Shown piece by piece: positions 50,441-61,756 of a DNA stretch of 64,000 bases. The first letter of the stretch is position 1; the number at the start of each line of letters is the position of its first letter. Where the stretch lies: NCBI GenBank assembly GCA_963784645.1, contig CAWARY010000005.1:124001-188000 (forward strand), in the 5' to 3' direction. The notes beneath the pieces were generated by a model, which saw only the letters and a list, made by a program, of their open reading frames with translations, had not been told where the DNA came from and searched no databases. The position numbers and the translations under genes are program-made. The stretch is from JBBRVW01 sp963784645 (GTDB lineage: Bacteria > Actinomycetota > Actinomycetes > JACCUZ01).

Positions 50441-50456
50441 TAGGGTCGTCGGCGCG

Positions 50457-50711
50457 ATGGTCGACGACCGGACTGACGGCGACGACGGCGTGCCCCCGGA
50501 GACCCCGGGAGCCGCGCCCGAACCGCCGCCGATGCGGGAGGTCGACGCCTGGGCAGTGATCAGCTATCTGCTGTCCGGGGTGATCCTGTACGGCGGGATC
50601 GGATGGTTGCTCGACGCCTGGCTCGGCACCCGTGGCCTGGTCGGTGTGGGCATCGTGCTGGGGGCGGCCGGCGGAATCTGGTTGGTCTGGCTCCGGTACA
50701 GTAAGCCTTGA
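50457..50711 (+). CDS. atpZ: AtpZ/AtpI family small membrane protein
   Basis: An 84-residue protein: polar acidic head of 28 residues, then two hydrophobic helices, AVISYLLSGVILYGGIGWLL and GIVLGAAGGIWLVWLRYSK, the AtpZ layout. TAGGGT stands at 50441-50446, directly after the preceding stop and 10 nt before ATG, a possible promoter giving a very short leader. Associated with the FoF1 operon that follows. Confidence 0.8.
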   Translation: MVDDRTDGDDGVPPETPGAAPEPPPMREVDAWAVISYLLSGVILYGGIGWLLDAWLGTRGLVGVGIVLGAAGGIWLVWLRYSKP

Positions 50712-50735
50712 TCCCCCTGCACTTTTTGCCAGTTC

Positions 50736-50800
50736 TGCGACAGCAGAGAATGTCAGTCGTTGCGAGAGCAGACATGTCAGTCGTTGCGACAGCAGAGCTG
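50736..50800 (+). repeat. Imperfect direct repeats (2 full and 1 partial copies, 24-25 bp) before atpB
   Basis: Copy 1 at 50736-50760 and copy 2 at 50761-50784 both begin TGCGA(C/G)AGCAGA and end ATGTCAGTCGT; a third begins at 50785 and diverges after TGCGACAGCAGAG. At each junction the bases form a TGTC...GACA dyad. They fill the leader between atpZ and atpB. Confidence 0.8.
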
Positions 50801-50841
50801 CTGCATCTGCGACACCGATGCACCGCGCCGAAGGAGACGCC

Positions 50842-51660
50842 TTGCACCTGGTCACCCACCTGGCCGACAGCGGGATCAGACTCGTCCAGGCAGCCGAGGG
50901 CGACACCTTCAACCCGCCCGGTCCCGGGGACTTCGAGTTCCCGCCGCTGTTCGGCGAGGGCACCTTCTTCACCAAGCCGATGCTGATCGTCGTGCTCGGC
51001 ACCCTGACCGTGGCGCTCGTCTTCTGGCTCGCGTCGCGCAAGGCGAGCATGGTGCCGGCGAAGATGCAGTTCGTCGGCGAGACCATCTACGGCTTCGTCC
51101 GCAACGACATCGTCGGCGACACCATCGGCCGTGACGGCCGCAGGTTCGTGCCCTACCTCGCGACGCTGTTCTGCTTCATCGCGATCAACAACCTCTCCGG
51201 CATCGTCCCGGTGCTCCAGCTGCCGGCCAACGGCAAGATCGCCTTCCCGCTGGTGCTTGCGCTCATCTCCTGGGCGACCTTCAACTACGTCGGGATCAAG
51301 AAGCACGGCTTTCTCGGCTACTTCAAGGCCATGATGTTCCCGCCCGGCCTGCCCAAGCCGATCTACGTGCTGCTGGCGCCGCTCGAGCTGCTCTCGACCT
51401 TCATCATCCGGCCGATCACGCTCACCCTGCGTCTCACGCTCAACATGTTCGCCGGCCACCTGGTGCTGCTCGTCTGCATCCTCGGCGGCGAGTTCCTGCT
51501 GGTCGAGAAGGGCGGCGCGCTCGCACTGCTGAGCCCCGTCGCGTTCGGCTTCGGCATCATCCTCACGTTCTTCGAGGCCTTCGTGCAGGTGCTGCAGGCC
51601 TACGTCTTCGTCCTGCTCTCCGCGCTCTACATCGCCGGCGCCCTCGCCGACGAGCACTGA
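50842..51660 (+). CDS. atpB: F0F1 ATP synthase subunit a
   Basis: Proton-channel subunit, 272 residues. The essential Arg is in TLTLRLTLNMFAGHLVLL, and the last helices end LQAYVFVLLSALYIAGALA. I favour the TTG start at 50842 because AAGGAG lies 5 nt upstream; an in-frame ATG at 50818 has no ribosome-binding site. Confidence 0.93.
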   Translation: MHLVTHLADSGIRLVQAAEGDTFNPPGPGDFEFPPLFGEGTFFTKPMLIVVLGTLTVALVFWLASRKASMVPAKMQFVGETIYGFVRNDIVGDTIGRDGRRFVPYLATLFCFIAINNLSGIVPVLQLPANGKIAFPLVLALISWATFNYVGIKKHGFLGYFKAMMFPPGLPKPIYVLLAPLELLSTFIIRPITLTLRLTLNMFAGHLVLLVCILGGEFLLVEKGGALALLSPVAFGFGIILTFFEAFVQVLQAYVFVLLSALYIAGALADEH

Positions 51661-51722
51661 CCCGCCCGACCCACGCACGACCGCCCACGACCCTAGGCAA
51701 CATCCGAGAAGGGACCCACCCA

Positions 51723-51938
51723 GTGACCGGCGACATCAATGGCAGCTTGAACATGATCGGCTACGGCCTCGCGGCCATCGGCCCCGGCGTCGGCATCGGC
51801 CTGATCTTCGCGGCCTACATCAACGGTGTCGCCCGCCAGCCGGAGGCGCGTGGTGTCCTCCAGGGCATCGCGATCCTCGGCTTCGCCCTCGCCGAGGCGC
51901 TTGCCATCATCGGCATCGGCCTCGCGTTCGTCCTCTAA
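51723..51938 (+). CDS. atpE: F0F1 ATP synthase subunit c
   Basis: A 71-residue hairpin of two membrane helices forming the rotor ring. The polar loop is ARQPEARG, and the proton-carrying carboxylate is Glu in LGFALAEALAIIGIGL. GTG start with AAGGGA upstream. The carboxylate helix is the region targeted by diarylquinolines in mycobacteria. Confidence 0.96.
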   Translation: MTGDINGSLNMIGYGLAAIGPGVGIGLIFAAYINGVARQPEARGVLQGIAILGFALAEALAIIGIGLAFVL

Positions 51939-51956
51939 GACCGGAAGAGGCACTAC

Positions 51957-52535
51957 ATGCACACGCTCGCCATCGTGCTGGCGGCAGGGGACGAGCCCAG
52001 CCCTCTGCTGCCGCACACCTCCGAGCTCATCGTCGGCACGGTCGCCTTCGTGCTGCTCTTCCTGTTCCTCCGCGCCAAGGTCTTCCCGGTGTTCGAGAAG
52101 ACCTTCGAAGCGCGCCGGGACGCGATCGAGGGCGGCATGGAGCGGGCCAAGACGGCCGAGGAGGAGGCGAAGGAGACGCTCGCGCAGTACCGCGAGCAGC
52201 TCGCCGATGCCCGGCACGAGGCCGCCCGCCTGCGCGAGGAGGCCCGCGAGCAGGGCACGGCGATCATCGCCGAGATGCGCGAGCAGGCCCAGGCCGAGGC
52301 CCGTCGGGTCACCGAGCTGGCGCACCAGCAGATCGAGGCCGACAAGACGTCCGCGCTGACGCAGCTCCGCACCCAGGTGGGCACCCTCGCCACCGATCTC
52401 GCGGGCCGCATCGTCGGCGAGTCGCTCGAGGACGACGCGCGGCAGCGCCGGGTCGTCGACCGCTTCCTCGACGAGCTGGAGAGCCGGGCCGACTCGGGTG
52501 CCGCCTCCGTCGCCACCAGCGGAAGCACCGAATGA
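51957..52535 (+). CDS. atpF: F0F1 ATP synthase subunit b
   Basis: A 192-residue stator protein: one N-terminal membrane helix (about 20-40, IVGTVAFVLLFLFLRAKVF), then a long charged coiled coil (EEAKETLAQYREQLADARHE). Ribosome-binding site GGAAGAGG upstream; stop overlaps the atpH start (ATGA). Confidence 0.94.
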   Translation: MHTLAIVLAAGDEPSPLLPHTSELIVGTVAFVLLFLFLRAKVFPVFEKTFEARRDAIEGGMERAKTAEEEAKETLAQYREQLADARHEAARLREEAREQGTAIIAEMREQAQAEARRVTELAHQQIEADKTSALTQLRTQVGTLATDLAGRIVGESLEDDARQRRVVDRFLDELESRADSGAASVATSGSTE

Positions 52536-53368
52536 GCGCAGCGGGCCTGACCGGCGCCAGCCGCGAGTCGCTCGCCGCGGCCCGCGAGACGCTGGGCGCC
52601 CTCATCCGGGCCGGCGACACCGACCTGACGACGCTCGCCGACGAGCTCTTCGCGGTCACGGCAGTGCTGGACCACGAGCACGGCCTGCGCCGGGCCCTGA
52701 CCGACCCGTCCCGCGACGGCGACGCGCGGGCCGGGCTGGCCCGCGCGGTGCTCGGGGACCGGGTCGGCAGTGCCACCACCGACCTGCTGTCCTGGGTGGT
52801 ACGCGCCCGGTGGTCCGTGCCGCGCGACCTGGCCGAGGCCGTCGAGCTCCTCGCGGTCGAGGCCGAGGTGGCGGCGGCCGAGGCGGCGGGTCGGCTCGAC
52901 GAGGTCGAGGACGAGCTGTTCCGCGTCGCCCGCTCCGTCGCGGGAGCACCCGAGCTGCGGTCGGCGTTGTCCGACCGCTCGGCCCCGGTGGAGAGCCGGG
53001 CCGCCCTGATCGAGGACCTCCTCGGTGGACGGGCGACCGACGAGACGCGCCGCCTGGTCCGCCAGGCGGTGGTCGCGCCGCGCGGCCGCTCGTTCGACCG
53101 CACGGTCGAGACCTACGGCCAGGTGGCCGCCGACCGGCGTCGCCGGCTGGTCGCGACCGTCACGGCCACCGCCCCCCTCACCGAGGAGCAGCGGGACCGG
53201 CTCGGTCGCGCGCTCCAGCAGATCTACGGGCACGAGGTCCACCTCAACGTCCAGCTCGACCCCGCCCTCGTGGGCGGCATCCGGGTCGAGATCGGCGACG
53301 AGGTGATCGACGGCTCGGTCGTCGCCCGCCTCGACGACGCGCGCCGGCGACTCGTCGGCCAGCAGTAG
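52532..53368 (+). CDS. atpH: F0F1 ATP synthase subunit delta
   Basis: A 278-residue stator subunit, longer than the about 180 of E. coli, as usual for actinobacteria. N-terminal helical bundle (SRESLAAARETLGALIRAGD) and C-terminal VHLNVQLDPALVGGIRVEIG block of OSCP/delta. ATG overlaps the atpF stop. Confidence 0.94.
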   Translation: MSAAGLTGASRESLAAARETLGALIRAGDTDLTTLADELFAVTAVLDHEHGLRRALTDPSRDGDARAGLARAVLGDRVGSATTDLLSWVVRARWSVPRDLAEAVELLAVEAEVAAAEAAGRLDEVEDELFRVARSVAGAPELRSALSDRSAPVESRAALIEDLLGGRATDETRRLVRQAVVAPRGRSFDRTVETYGQVAADRRRRLVATVTATAPLTEEQRDRLGRALQQIYGHEVHLNVQLDPALVGGIRVEIGDEVIDGSVVARLDDARRRLVGQQ

Positions 53369-53418
53369 CAGACACACGTGACCACACGCACGATCGACAA
53401 GAGAGCAGGGGCTGCGAC

Positions 53419-55071
<1,653 letters not shown>

Positions 55072-55074
55072 CCC

Positions 55075-56007
55075 ATGGGTGCCCAGCTCCGGGTCTACCG
55101 CCGACGCATCAGGTCGGTCAACGCGACCAAGAAGATCACCAAGGCGATGGAGCTCATCGCCGCCTCACGCATCGTCAAGGCGCAGCAGCGGGTGTCGCAG
55201 TCCACGCCGTACGCCGAGGCGATCACCCGCGCAGTCTCCGCCGTGGCCAGCTACTCCGACGTCGAGCACCCCCTCACGGGGACCCTGCCCGCCTCGGAGC
55301 AGGAGGGCCATGAAGGCCCGGCGCGGGCGGCGGTGCTCCTGGTCACGAGCGACCGTGGGCTGGCCGGTGCCTACTCCTCCAACGCGCTCAAGGAGGGGGA
55401 GCGGCTCTCCAACCTGCTGCGCGACAACGGCAAGGAGGTCGTGCCGTTCCTCGTCGGGCGCAAGGCGGTCGGCTTCTACCGATTCCGCAACCGCGAGGTG
55501 GCGGGGCAGTGGACCGGATTCTCGGAGAACCCGACGTACGCCGACGCGAAGAAGGTCGCGGACGCTGTCATCGAGGCGTTCCTGACCTCCAACGACGAGG
55601 GCGGCGTCGACGAGATCCACCTCGTCTACACCCAGTTCCAGAGCATGGTCTCGCAGAAGACTGTGACCCGGCGGCTGCTGCCGCTGGAGATCGAGGAGAC
55701 CGAGGAGGAGCCCGAGGGCGGGTCGTTCCCGCTCTACGAGTTCGAGCCGTCCGCGGAGGCAGTGCTCGACGCACTGCTCCCGCGCTACGTCGAGAGCCGC
55801 GTCTACAACGCGCTGCTCCAGTCGGCCGCCTCCGAGCTCGCGGCGAGGCGACGCGCGATGAAGTCCGCCACCGACAACGCCACCGAGCTCATCAAGACCT
55901 ACACACGCATGGCCAACGCGGCCCGACAGGCCGAGATCACCCAAGAGATCAGCGAGATCGTCGGTGGCGCGGACGCGCTCGCCAGTGCGACTGCCGGGAG
56001 TGAGTGA
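55075..56007 (+). CDS. atpG: F0F1 ATP synthase subunit gamma
   Basis: A 310-residue central shaft. MGAQLRVYRRRIRSVNATKK at the N-terminal helix, VLLVTSDRGLAGAYSSNAL in the middle, and C-terminal MKSATDNATELIKTYTRMAN. ATG lies 3 bp after the atpA stop, with 3 bp to atpD. Confidence 0.95.
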   Translation: MGAQLRVYRRRIRSVNATKKITKAMELIAASRIVKAQQRVSQSTPYAEAITRAVSAVASYSDVEHPLTGTLPASEQEGHEGPARAAVLLVTSDRGLAGAYSSNALKEGERLSNLLRDNGKEVVPFLVGRKAVGFYRFRNREVAGQWTGFSENPTYADAKKVADAVIEAFLTSNDEGGVDEIHLVYTQFQSMVSQKTVTRRLLPLEIEETEEEPEGGSFPLYEFEPSAEAVLDALLPRYVESRVYNALLQSAASELAARRRAMKSATDNATELIKTYTRMANAARQAEITQEISEIVGGADALASATAGSE

Positions 56008-56010
56008 GAG

Positions 56011-57457
<1,447 letters not shown>

Positions 57458-57465
<8 letters not shown>

Positions 57466-57859
57466 CGGGAGCGACGGCGACCTGCTCGCGGTCGAGCTGG
57501 TCGCGGCCGACCGCACGGTGTGGACGGGCGAGGGCACGATGGTGCTCGCCCGGACCGCCGACGGCGACGTGGGCATCCTGCCGCACCATGCGCCGCTGCT
57601 GGGCACCCTCGCCGACGGTGCCGTGCTCATCCGCCAGGCCGCCGGCGATCCCGTGGTCGCGGTCGTGCACGGCGGGTTCCTGTCGGTCGCCGACAACCGG
57701 GTGGGGATCCTGGCCGAGGAGTGCGACCTCGCCCAGGACATCGACCTGGCCGCGGCGGAGAGCGACCTCCGCGACGCCCAGGGCTCCGGCGACGATGACG
57801 CGGCGCACCAGGTACGCCGGGCCGAGGCCCGGATCCGCGCCCACGGCATGGCCTTCTAG
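57458..57859 (+). CDS. atpC: F0F1 ATP synthase subunit epsilon
   Basis: A 133-residue subunit with the N-terminal beta-sandwich (VWTGEGTMVLARTADGDVG, GILPHHAPLLGTLADGAV) and a short C-terminal helical part. ATG overlaps the end of atpD (ATGGCTGA). Last of the atp operon. Confidence 0.94.
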
Positions 57860-57891
57860 GGCGTGTCCGCGCCGACCACCACGGGGGCCCG

Positions 57892-58335
57892 ATGGGCCTG
57901 ATCGGGGTGGTCGACGTGCTGGGGGCGCTCGTCGTCCTCGGTCTGGTCGCGATGGGCCTGCTCGTCCTGCGCCGCCGGTTCATCAGCCGCAGTGGCGGAA
58001 CGTTCGACTGCAGCCTGCGGCTGCGCCCGACGTCGACCAGCCGCACCGGTCAGGGCTGGACTCTGGGCATCGCGCGCTACTCCGGGGACTCCCTCGAGTG
58101 GTACCGCGTCTTCTCCTACGCCCTGCGTCCCAAGCGGGTGCTCGGCCGCCGCGACCTGCAGGTCGTCGAACGTCGCGCGCCGCGCGGTCCGGAGGTGTTC
58201 TCCCTGCTGTCCGGCGCCGTGGTGGTGCGATGCGTGGGTGACGGCGGCCCGGTCGAGTTCGCCATGAGCGAGGACACCCTGACCGGCTTCCTCTCCTGGG
58301 TCGAGTCGTCCCCGCCCGGCATCCCCGCCCCGTAG
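57892..58335 (+). CDS. DUF2550 family membrane protein
   Basis: A 147-residue protein: one N-terminal membrane helix (VVDVLGALVVLGLVAMGLLV), an Arg-rich turn, then a soluble domain with GTFDCSLRLRP, GWTLGIARYSGDSLEWYRVF and VRCVGDGGPVEFAMSEDTLT. It occupies the place after atpC where actinobacteria encode DUF2550. Function unknown. Confidence 0.85.
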   Translation: MGLIGVVDVLGALVVLGLVAMGLLVLRRRFISRSGGTFDCSLRLRPTSTSRTGQGWTLGIARYSGDSLEWYRVFSYALRPKRVLGRRDLQVVERRAPRGPEVFSLLSGAVVVRCVGDGGPVEFAMSEDTLTGFLSWVESSPPGIPAP

Positions 58336-58344
58336 CGCCAACCC

Positions 58345-58403
58345 AGATCTTTTGTGCGCCGACACACCGGATCTTCGGCGTGTCCGGTGTGTCAGCGCAC
58401 ATT
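58345..58403 (-). repeat. Dispersed palindromic element, family 2, copy B (59 nt)
   Basis: Arms 58353-58371 (TGTGCGCCGACACACCGGA) and 58383-58401 pair with one mismatch around an 11-nt loop. Read on the minus strand it begins AATGTGCGCTGACACACCGG, like copy A at 25507-25565; same length, 46 of 59 positions alike. It lies between convergent DUF2550 and adenosyltransferase genes. Confidence 0.85.
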
Positions 58404-58419
58404 CCGCGGGCGAGCCGCG

Positions 58420-58992
58420 TCAGCGGTTGGCGCCGGGCACCCAGAGGACGTCGCCGAGCTCGCGGTTGGCGTAGCGGGCCAGGACGAAGAGCAGGTCCGA
58501 GAGCCGGTTGAGGTAGGTGGCCGTCAGCGGGTTGACCTGGTCGCGGTGCGCCTCGACCGCCCGCCAGGTCGCCCGCTCCGCCCGGCGCACCACCGTGCGC
58601 GCCACGTGCAGGTGGGCGGCGGCCGCCGTCCCGCCGGCCAGGACGAACGAGCGCAGCGGCTCGAGGTCGGCGTTGAACCGGTCGATCTCGGCCTCCAGCG
58701 CGTCGACCTGGGCCTGGACCACGCGCAACGGCGGGTACTCCGGGTCGTCCTGCACCGGGTTGCACAGGTCCGCGCCGACGTCGAAGAGGTCGTTCTGGAC
58801 CCGGGCCACGACGGCGGCGACGTCGTCCGGCAGCCCCCCGGTCGCAAGGGCGACCCCGAGGAAGGCGCCGGCCTCGTCGCAGTCGGCATACGCCTCCAGC
58901 CGGAAGTCGTTCTTGGAGATCCGGCCGCGGCCGCCCCACCCGGTCGAGCCGTCGTCGCCGGTGCGCGTGTAGATGCGGGTGAGGTTGACCAT
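58420..58992 (-). CDS. Cob(I)yrinic acid a,c-diamide/cobalamin adenosyltransferase, PduO type
   Basis: A 190-residue enzyme that adds the adenosyl group to cob(I)alamin, making coenzyme B12. IYTRTGDDGSTGWGGRGRIS is the ATP-binding N-terminus, VQNDLFDVGADLCNP the middle and RTVVRRAERATWRAVE (RxxxRRAE) plus YLNRLSDLLFVLARYAN the C-terminal motifs. ATG 58990-58992 stands 7 nt after TAGAGT, so leaderless; divergent from murA across 24 bp. The B12-dependent mutase at 62.3 kb would use its product. Confidence 0.93.
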   Translation of the reverse strand: MVNLTRIYTRTGDDGSTGWGGRGRISKNDFRLEAYADCDEAGAFLGVALATGGLPDDVAAVVARVQNDLFDVGADLCNPVQDDPEYPPLRVVQAQVDALEAEIDRFNADLEPLRSFVLAGGTAAAAHLHVARTVVRRAERATWRAVEAHRDQVNPLTATYLNRLSDLLFVLARYANRELGDVLWVPGANR

Positions 58993-58999
58993 GCGATCC

Positions 59000-59009
59000 A
59001 CTCTAGGGT
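59000..59009. promoter_or_regulatory. Overlapping divergent -10 boxes (adenosyltransferase / murA)
   Basis: The 24-bp gap contains ACTCTAGGGT. Rightward TAGGGT (59004-59009) is 7 nt before the murA ATG; leftward TAGAGT (59005-59000) is 7 nt before the adenosyltransferase ATG. The two hexamers share TA. Both imply leaderless mRNAs. Confidence 0.72.
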
Positions 59010-59016
59010 GACCCGC

Positions 59017-60300
59017 ATGGAGAGGTTCCGAGTCGTGGGTGGCGCCCGGCTCGACGGCGAGGTCCGCGTCACGGGTGCCAAGAACAGCGTGCTCAAGACG
59101 ATGGCCGCGGCGCTGCTCGCCGAGGGCCGGACCACGCTCACCGAGGTGCCGCACATCCTCGACGTCGAGATCATGAGCGAGCTGCTGCGCCGGCTGGGCT
59201 GCACCGTCGACTACGAGCCGACGGCCTCGAAGGTCACGATCGACGTGCCGGCCGAGCTCGGCCACCAGGCCGACTACGACCTGGTCCGACGGATCCGGGC
59301 CTCGATCTGCGTGCTGGGCCCGCTGCTCGCGCGCTGCGGGCAGGCCGAGGTCGCGATGCCCGGCGGCGACGCGATCGGCACCCGCCCGCTCGACTTCCAC
59401 ATGGCCGGGCTGACGAAGCTCGGTGCCGAGCTCGAGAACGAGCACGGCTACATCGTCGGCCGGGCTCCGAAGGGGCTGTCCGGGGCTACCGTCTGGCTGG
59501 ACTTCCCGAGCGTCGGCGCGACCGAGAACGTCCTGATGGCGGCCGTCCTCGCCGAGGGCACCACGGTCGTCGACAACGCGGCGCGCGAGCCCGAGATCGT
59601 CGACCTGTGCCAGATGCTGCAGCAGATGGGCGCGCAGATCGACGGGCTGGGGACCTCGACGCTGACCATCGAGGGGGTCGAGCGCCTGTCGCCGACCACC
59701 CACGAGATCGTCCCGGACCGGATCGTCGCCGGCACCTGGGCGTTCGCGGCGGCCATGACGCGCGGTGACATCACCGTGCGCAACGCGCGTCCCGAGCACC
59801 TCGAGATCGCCCTGGACAAGCTCACCGGTGCGGGTGCCCAGATCCAGGCGGTCGAGGACGGCTTCCGGGTCGTGCAGGACGCCCGGCCGGTCGCGGTCGA
59901 CGCGGTGACCCTGCCGTACCCGGGGCTGGCCACCGACCTCCAGCCGCTGGTCATGGCGCTCAACTCCGTCGCCGACGGCGCCGCGATGATCACCGAGAAC
60001 ATCTTCGAGGGGCGCTTCGTCTTCGCCAGCGAGCTGGCCCGGCTCGGGGCGAACGTGCGCACCGACGGGCACCACGCGGTCGTCCGGGGCATCGAGCGGC
60101 TGTCCGGGGCGCCGGTGCGCGCGAGCGACATCCGGGCCGGCGCCGCGCTGACCCTGGCCGGGCTGGTGGGCGACGGCATCACCCACGTGCACGACATCTA
60201 CCACGTCGACCGCGGCTACCCCGGCTTCGACCAGGCGCTGCGGAGCCTCGGGGCCGACGTCACCCGGGAGCAGGACCCGGACGCCGCGTTCGACCAGTAG
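59017..60300 (+). CDS. murA: UDP-N-acetylglucosamine 1-carboxyvinyltransferase
   Basis: First committed step of peptidoglycan synthesis (enolpyruvyl transfer to UDP-GlcNAc), 427 residues. GARLDGEVRVTGAKNSVLKT holds Lys22-Asn23; LLARCGQAEVAMPGGDAIGT is the active-site loop. There the Cys attacked by fosfomycin (Cys115 in E. coli) is Asp118, as in Mycobacterium tuberculosis and Chlamydia, so the enzyme should be insensitive to fosfomycin. GRFVFASELARLGANVRTDG is the C-terminal block. Leaderless start after TAGGGT. Confidence 0.96.
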   Translation: MERFRVVGGARLDGEVRVTGAKNSVLKTMAAALLAEGRTTLTEVPHILDVEIMSELLRRLGCTVDYEPTASKVTIDVPAELGHQADYDLVRRIRASICVLGPLLARCGQAEVAMPGGDAIGTRPLDFHMAGLTKLGAELENEHGYIVGRAPKGLSGATVWLDFPSVGATENVLMAAVLAEGTTVVDNAAREPEIVDLCQMLQQMGAQIDGLGTSTLTIEGVERLSPTTHEIVPDRIVAGTWAFAAAMTRGDITVRNARPEHLEIALDKLTGAGAQIQAVEDGFRVVQDARPVAVDAVTLPYPGLATDLQPLVMALNSVADGAAMITENIFEGRFVFASELARLGANVRTDGHHAVVRGIERLSGAPVRASDIRAGAALTLAGLVGDGITHVHDIYHVDRGYPGFDQALRSLGADVTREQDPDAAFDQ

Positions 60301-60321
60301 GTACCGCCCGGTCGCGGACTC

Positions 60322-60648
60322 TCAGGGCGAGGCGAGCAACCGGCGGGCGGTGGCCTCGTCCTCCTCGAGGACCATCAGTCGCGGCCCGTCGGTCGTGGTC
60401 ACCAGCTGGGCCTTGATACCGGCGGCCGCCAGCCGCTGCCGGTCGACCTCGCCCTCGATGAACGTCCCGGGCGCGGCGATCGCGACCATGAGGCCGTAGT
60501 CGTCCGCTGTGCCGGCGCTCGGCCGGCGCGCGACGAGTGACGTGCTGCGGCCGCCGTACGCCCAGCGGAGCAGGAGGGCCAGGACGCCGACGACGAGCAC
60601 GGACGTGATGAGCGAGGTCCAGTCCGGCACCGGCCCAGTCTCGCCCAT
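60322..60648 (-). CDS. DUF2007-like small membrane-anchored protein
   Basis: A 108-residue protein with one N-terminal helix (TSLITSVLVVGVLALLLRWA) and a small soluble domain (VAIAAPGTFIEGEVDRQRLA, AAGIKAQLVTTTDGPRLMV) like the DUF2007 putative signal-transducing domain. ATG 60646-60648 is supported by a TAGCCA box 7 nt upstream; GTG six codons later is an alternative. Divergent from the 3-hydroxyacyl-CoA dehydrogenase. Function unknown. Confidence 0.65.
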   Translation of the reverse strand: MGETGPVPDWTSLITSVLVVGVLALLLRWAYGGRSTSLVARRPSAGTADDYGLMVAIAAPGTFIEGEVDRQRLAAAGIKAQLVTTTDGPRLMVLEEDEATARRLLASP

Positions 60649-60655
60649 GGCGCGC

Positions 60656-60665
60656 TGGCTAGGCT
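60656..60665. promoter_or_regulatory. Overlapping divergent -10 boxes (DUF2007-like / 3-hydroxyacyl-CoA dehydrogenase)
   Basis: The 25-bp gap contains TGGCTAGGCT. Rightward TAGGCT (60660-60665) is 8 nt before ATG 60674; leftward TAGCCA (60661-60656) is 7 nt before ATG 60648. They share TA, the same head-to-head layout as at 24556 and 59000. Confidence 0.6.
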
Positions 60666-60673
60666 TCCGGCCC

Positions 60674-61531
60674 ATGACCGGAACCACTCTCGCCGTCGTC
60701 GGAGCGGGCCTCATGGGCTCCGGCATCGCCCAGGTCTCCGCGGTCGCGGGGCACGACGTCGTGCTGCGCGACGTCACCGACGAGGCGCTCGGGCGCGGCC
60801 GTGCCGCGATCGAGAAGTCGCTGTCGCGGTTCGTGGCGAAGGGCACGCTCGAGCAGGCCGACGCCGAGGCCGCGCTGGGGCGGATCACGACGACCACCGA
60901 CCTCGACGCTGCCGGCACCGCCGACGTCGTGGTCGAGGCGGCGTTCGAGGACGTCGAGGTCAAGCAGGAGGTCTTCCGCCAGCTGGACCGGATCTGCCAC
61001 GAGGGCGCCGTCCTCGGGACCAACACCAGCGCGATCCCGATCACGACGATCGCGTCGGTGACCGGGCGGCCGGAGGCCGTGGTGGGCATGCACTTCTTCT
61101 CGCCGGTGCCGATGATGGCGCTCTGCGAGCTGGTGCGCGGCCACAAGACCAGTGACGCGACCCTGGCCGCCGCCCGGGGGTTCGCCGAGGGGGTCGGCAA
61201 GACCTGCGTCGTCGTCAACCGCGACGTTGCCGGCTTCGTCACGACCCGGCTGATCTGTGCGCTCGCGATGGAGGCGATCCGGCTGGTCGAGAACGGCGTG
61301 GCCACCGCCGAGGACATCGACACCGCCTGCAAGCTGGGATTCGGGCACGCGATGGGCCCGCTGGCGACTACCGACCTCACCGGCGTCGACATCCTGCGCA
61401 ACGCGAGCATGAACATCTACCGCGACACCGCGGACGAGAAGTTCTTCCCGCCGGAGACGCTCTCGCGGATGGTGGCCGCGGGCGACCTCGGCCGCAAGTC
61501 CGGCCAGGGCTTCTACTCCTACGAGAGCTGA
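60674..61531 (+). CDS. 3-hydroxybutyryl-CoA dehydrogenase
   Basis: NAD(P)-dependent oxidoreductase of 3-hydroxyacyl-CoA, 285 residues, one-domain type of short-chain substrates. LAVVGAGLMGSGIAQVSAVA is the nucleotide motif; GTNTSAIPITTIASVTGRPE and VGMHFFSPVPMMALCELVRG include the catalytic His; VNRDVAGFVTTRLICALAME and FGHAMGPLATTDLTGVDIL follow. With the downstream mutase it fits acetyl-CoA assimilation through C4/C5 acyl-CoAs or butyrate metabolism. Confidence 0.93.
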   Translation: MTGTTLAVVGAGLMGSGIAQVSAVAGHDVVLRDVTDEALGRGRAAIEKSLSRFVAKGTLEQADAEAALGRITTTTDLDAAGTADVVVEAAFEDVEVKQEVFRQLDRICHEGAVLGTNTSAIPITTIASVTGRPEAVVGMHFFSPVPMMALCELVRGHKTSDATLAAARGFAEGVGKTCVVVNRDVAGFVTTRLICALAMEAIRLVENGVATAEDIDTACKLGFGHAMGPLATTDLTGVDILRNASMNIYRDTADEKFFPPETLSRMVAAGDLGRKSGQGFYSYES

Positions 61532-61634
61532 GCCGCCCGCGCCCCTGCCGTGACCGGCCGGGGTCAGAGCGCTTCGGACAGGGGCCTGCTCGCCTGCCGG
61601 GCCGTCCGCCGTCGCCCAGGGGCACCCCGGTTTC

Positions 61635-61689
61635 CATGATCCACAGGGGATCTGTTGGATATTTCCCAACGGATCCGCTGTGGATCATG
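61635..61689. repeat. 24-bp-arm palindrome, AT-richer than its surroundings
   Basis: Arms 61635-61658 (CATGATCCACAGGGGATCTG then TTGG) and 61666-61689 pair with two mismatches around a 7-nt loop ATATTTC. The base composition is strikingly lower in GC than neighbouring DNA. It lies in the 368-bp non-coding stretch 61532-61899, about 100 bp after the dehydrogenase stop; the only other structure there is the repeat array at 61757. Confidence 0.8.
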
Positions 61690-61756
61690 AACTGGCGGGT
61701 GCATCAGGAGGGTTCCGGCGCTCTGACCTGGGACGAAGTGGTTCCGGTTCACTCGA

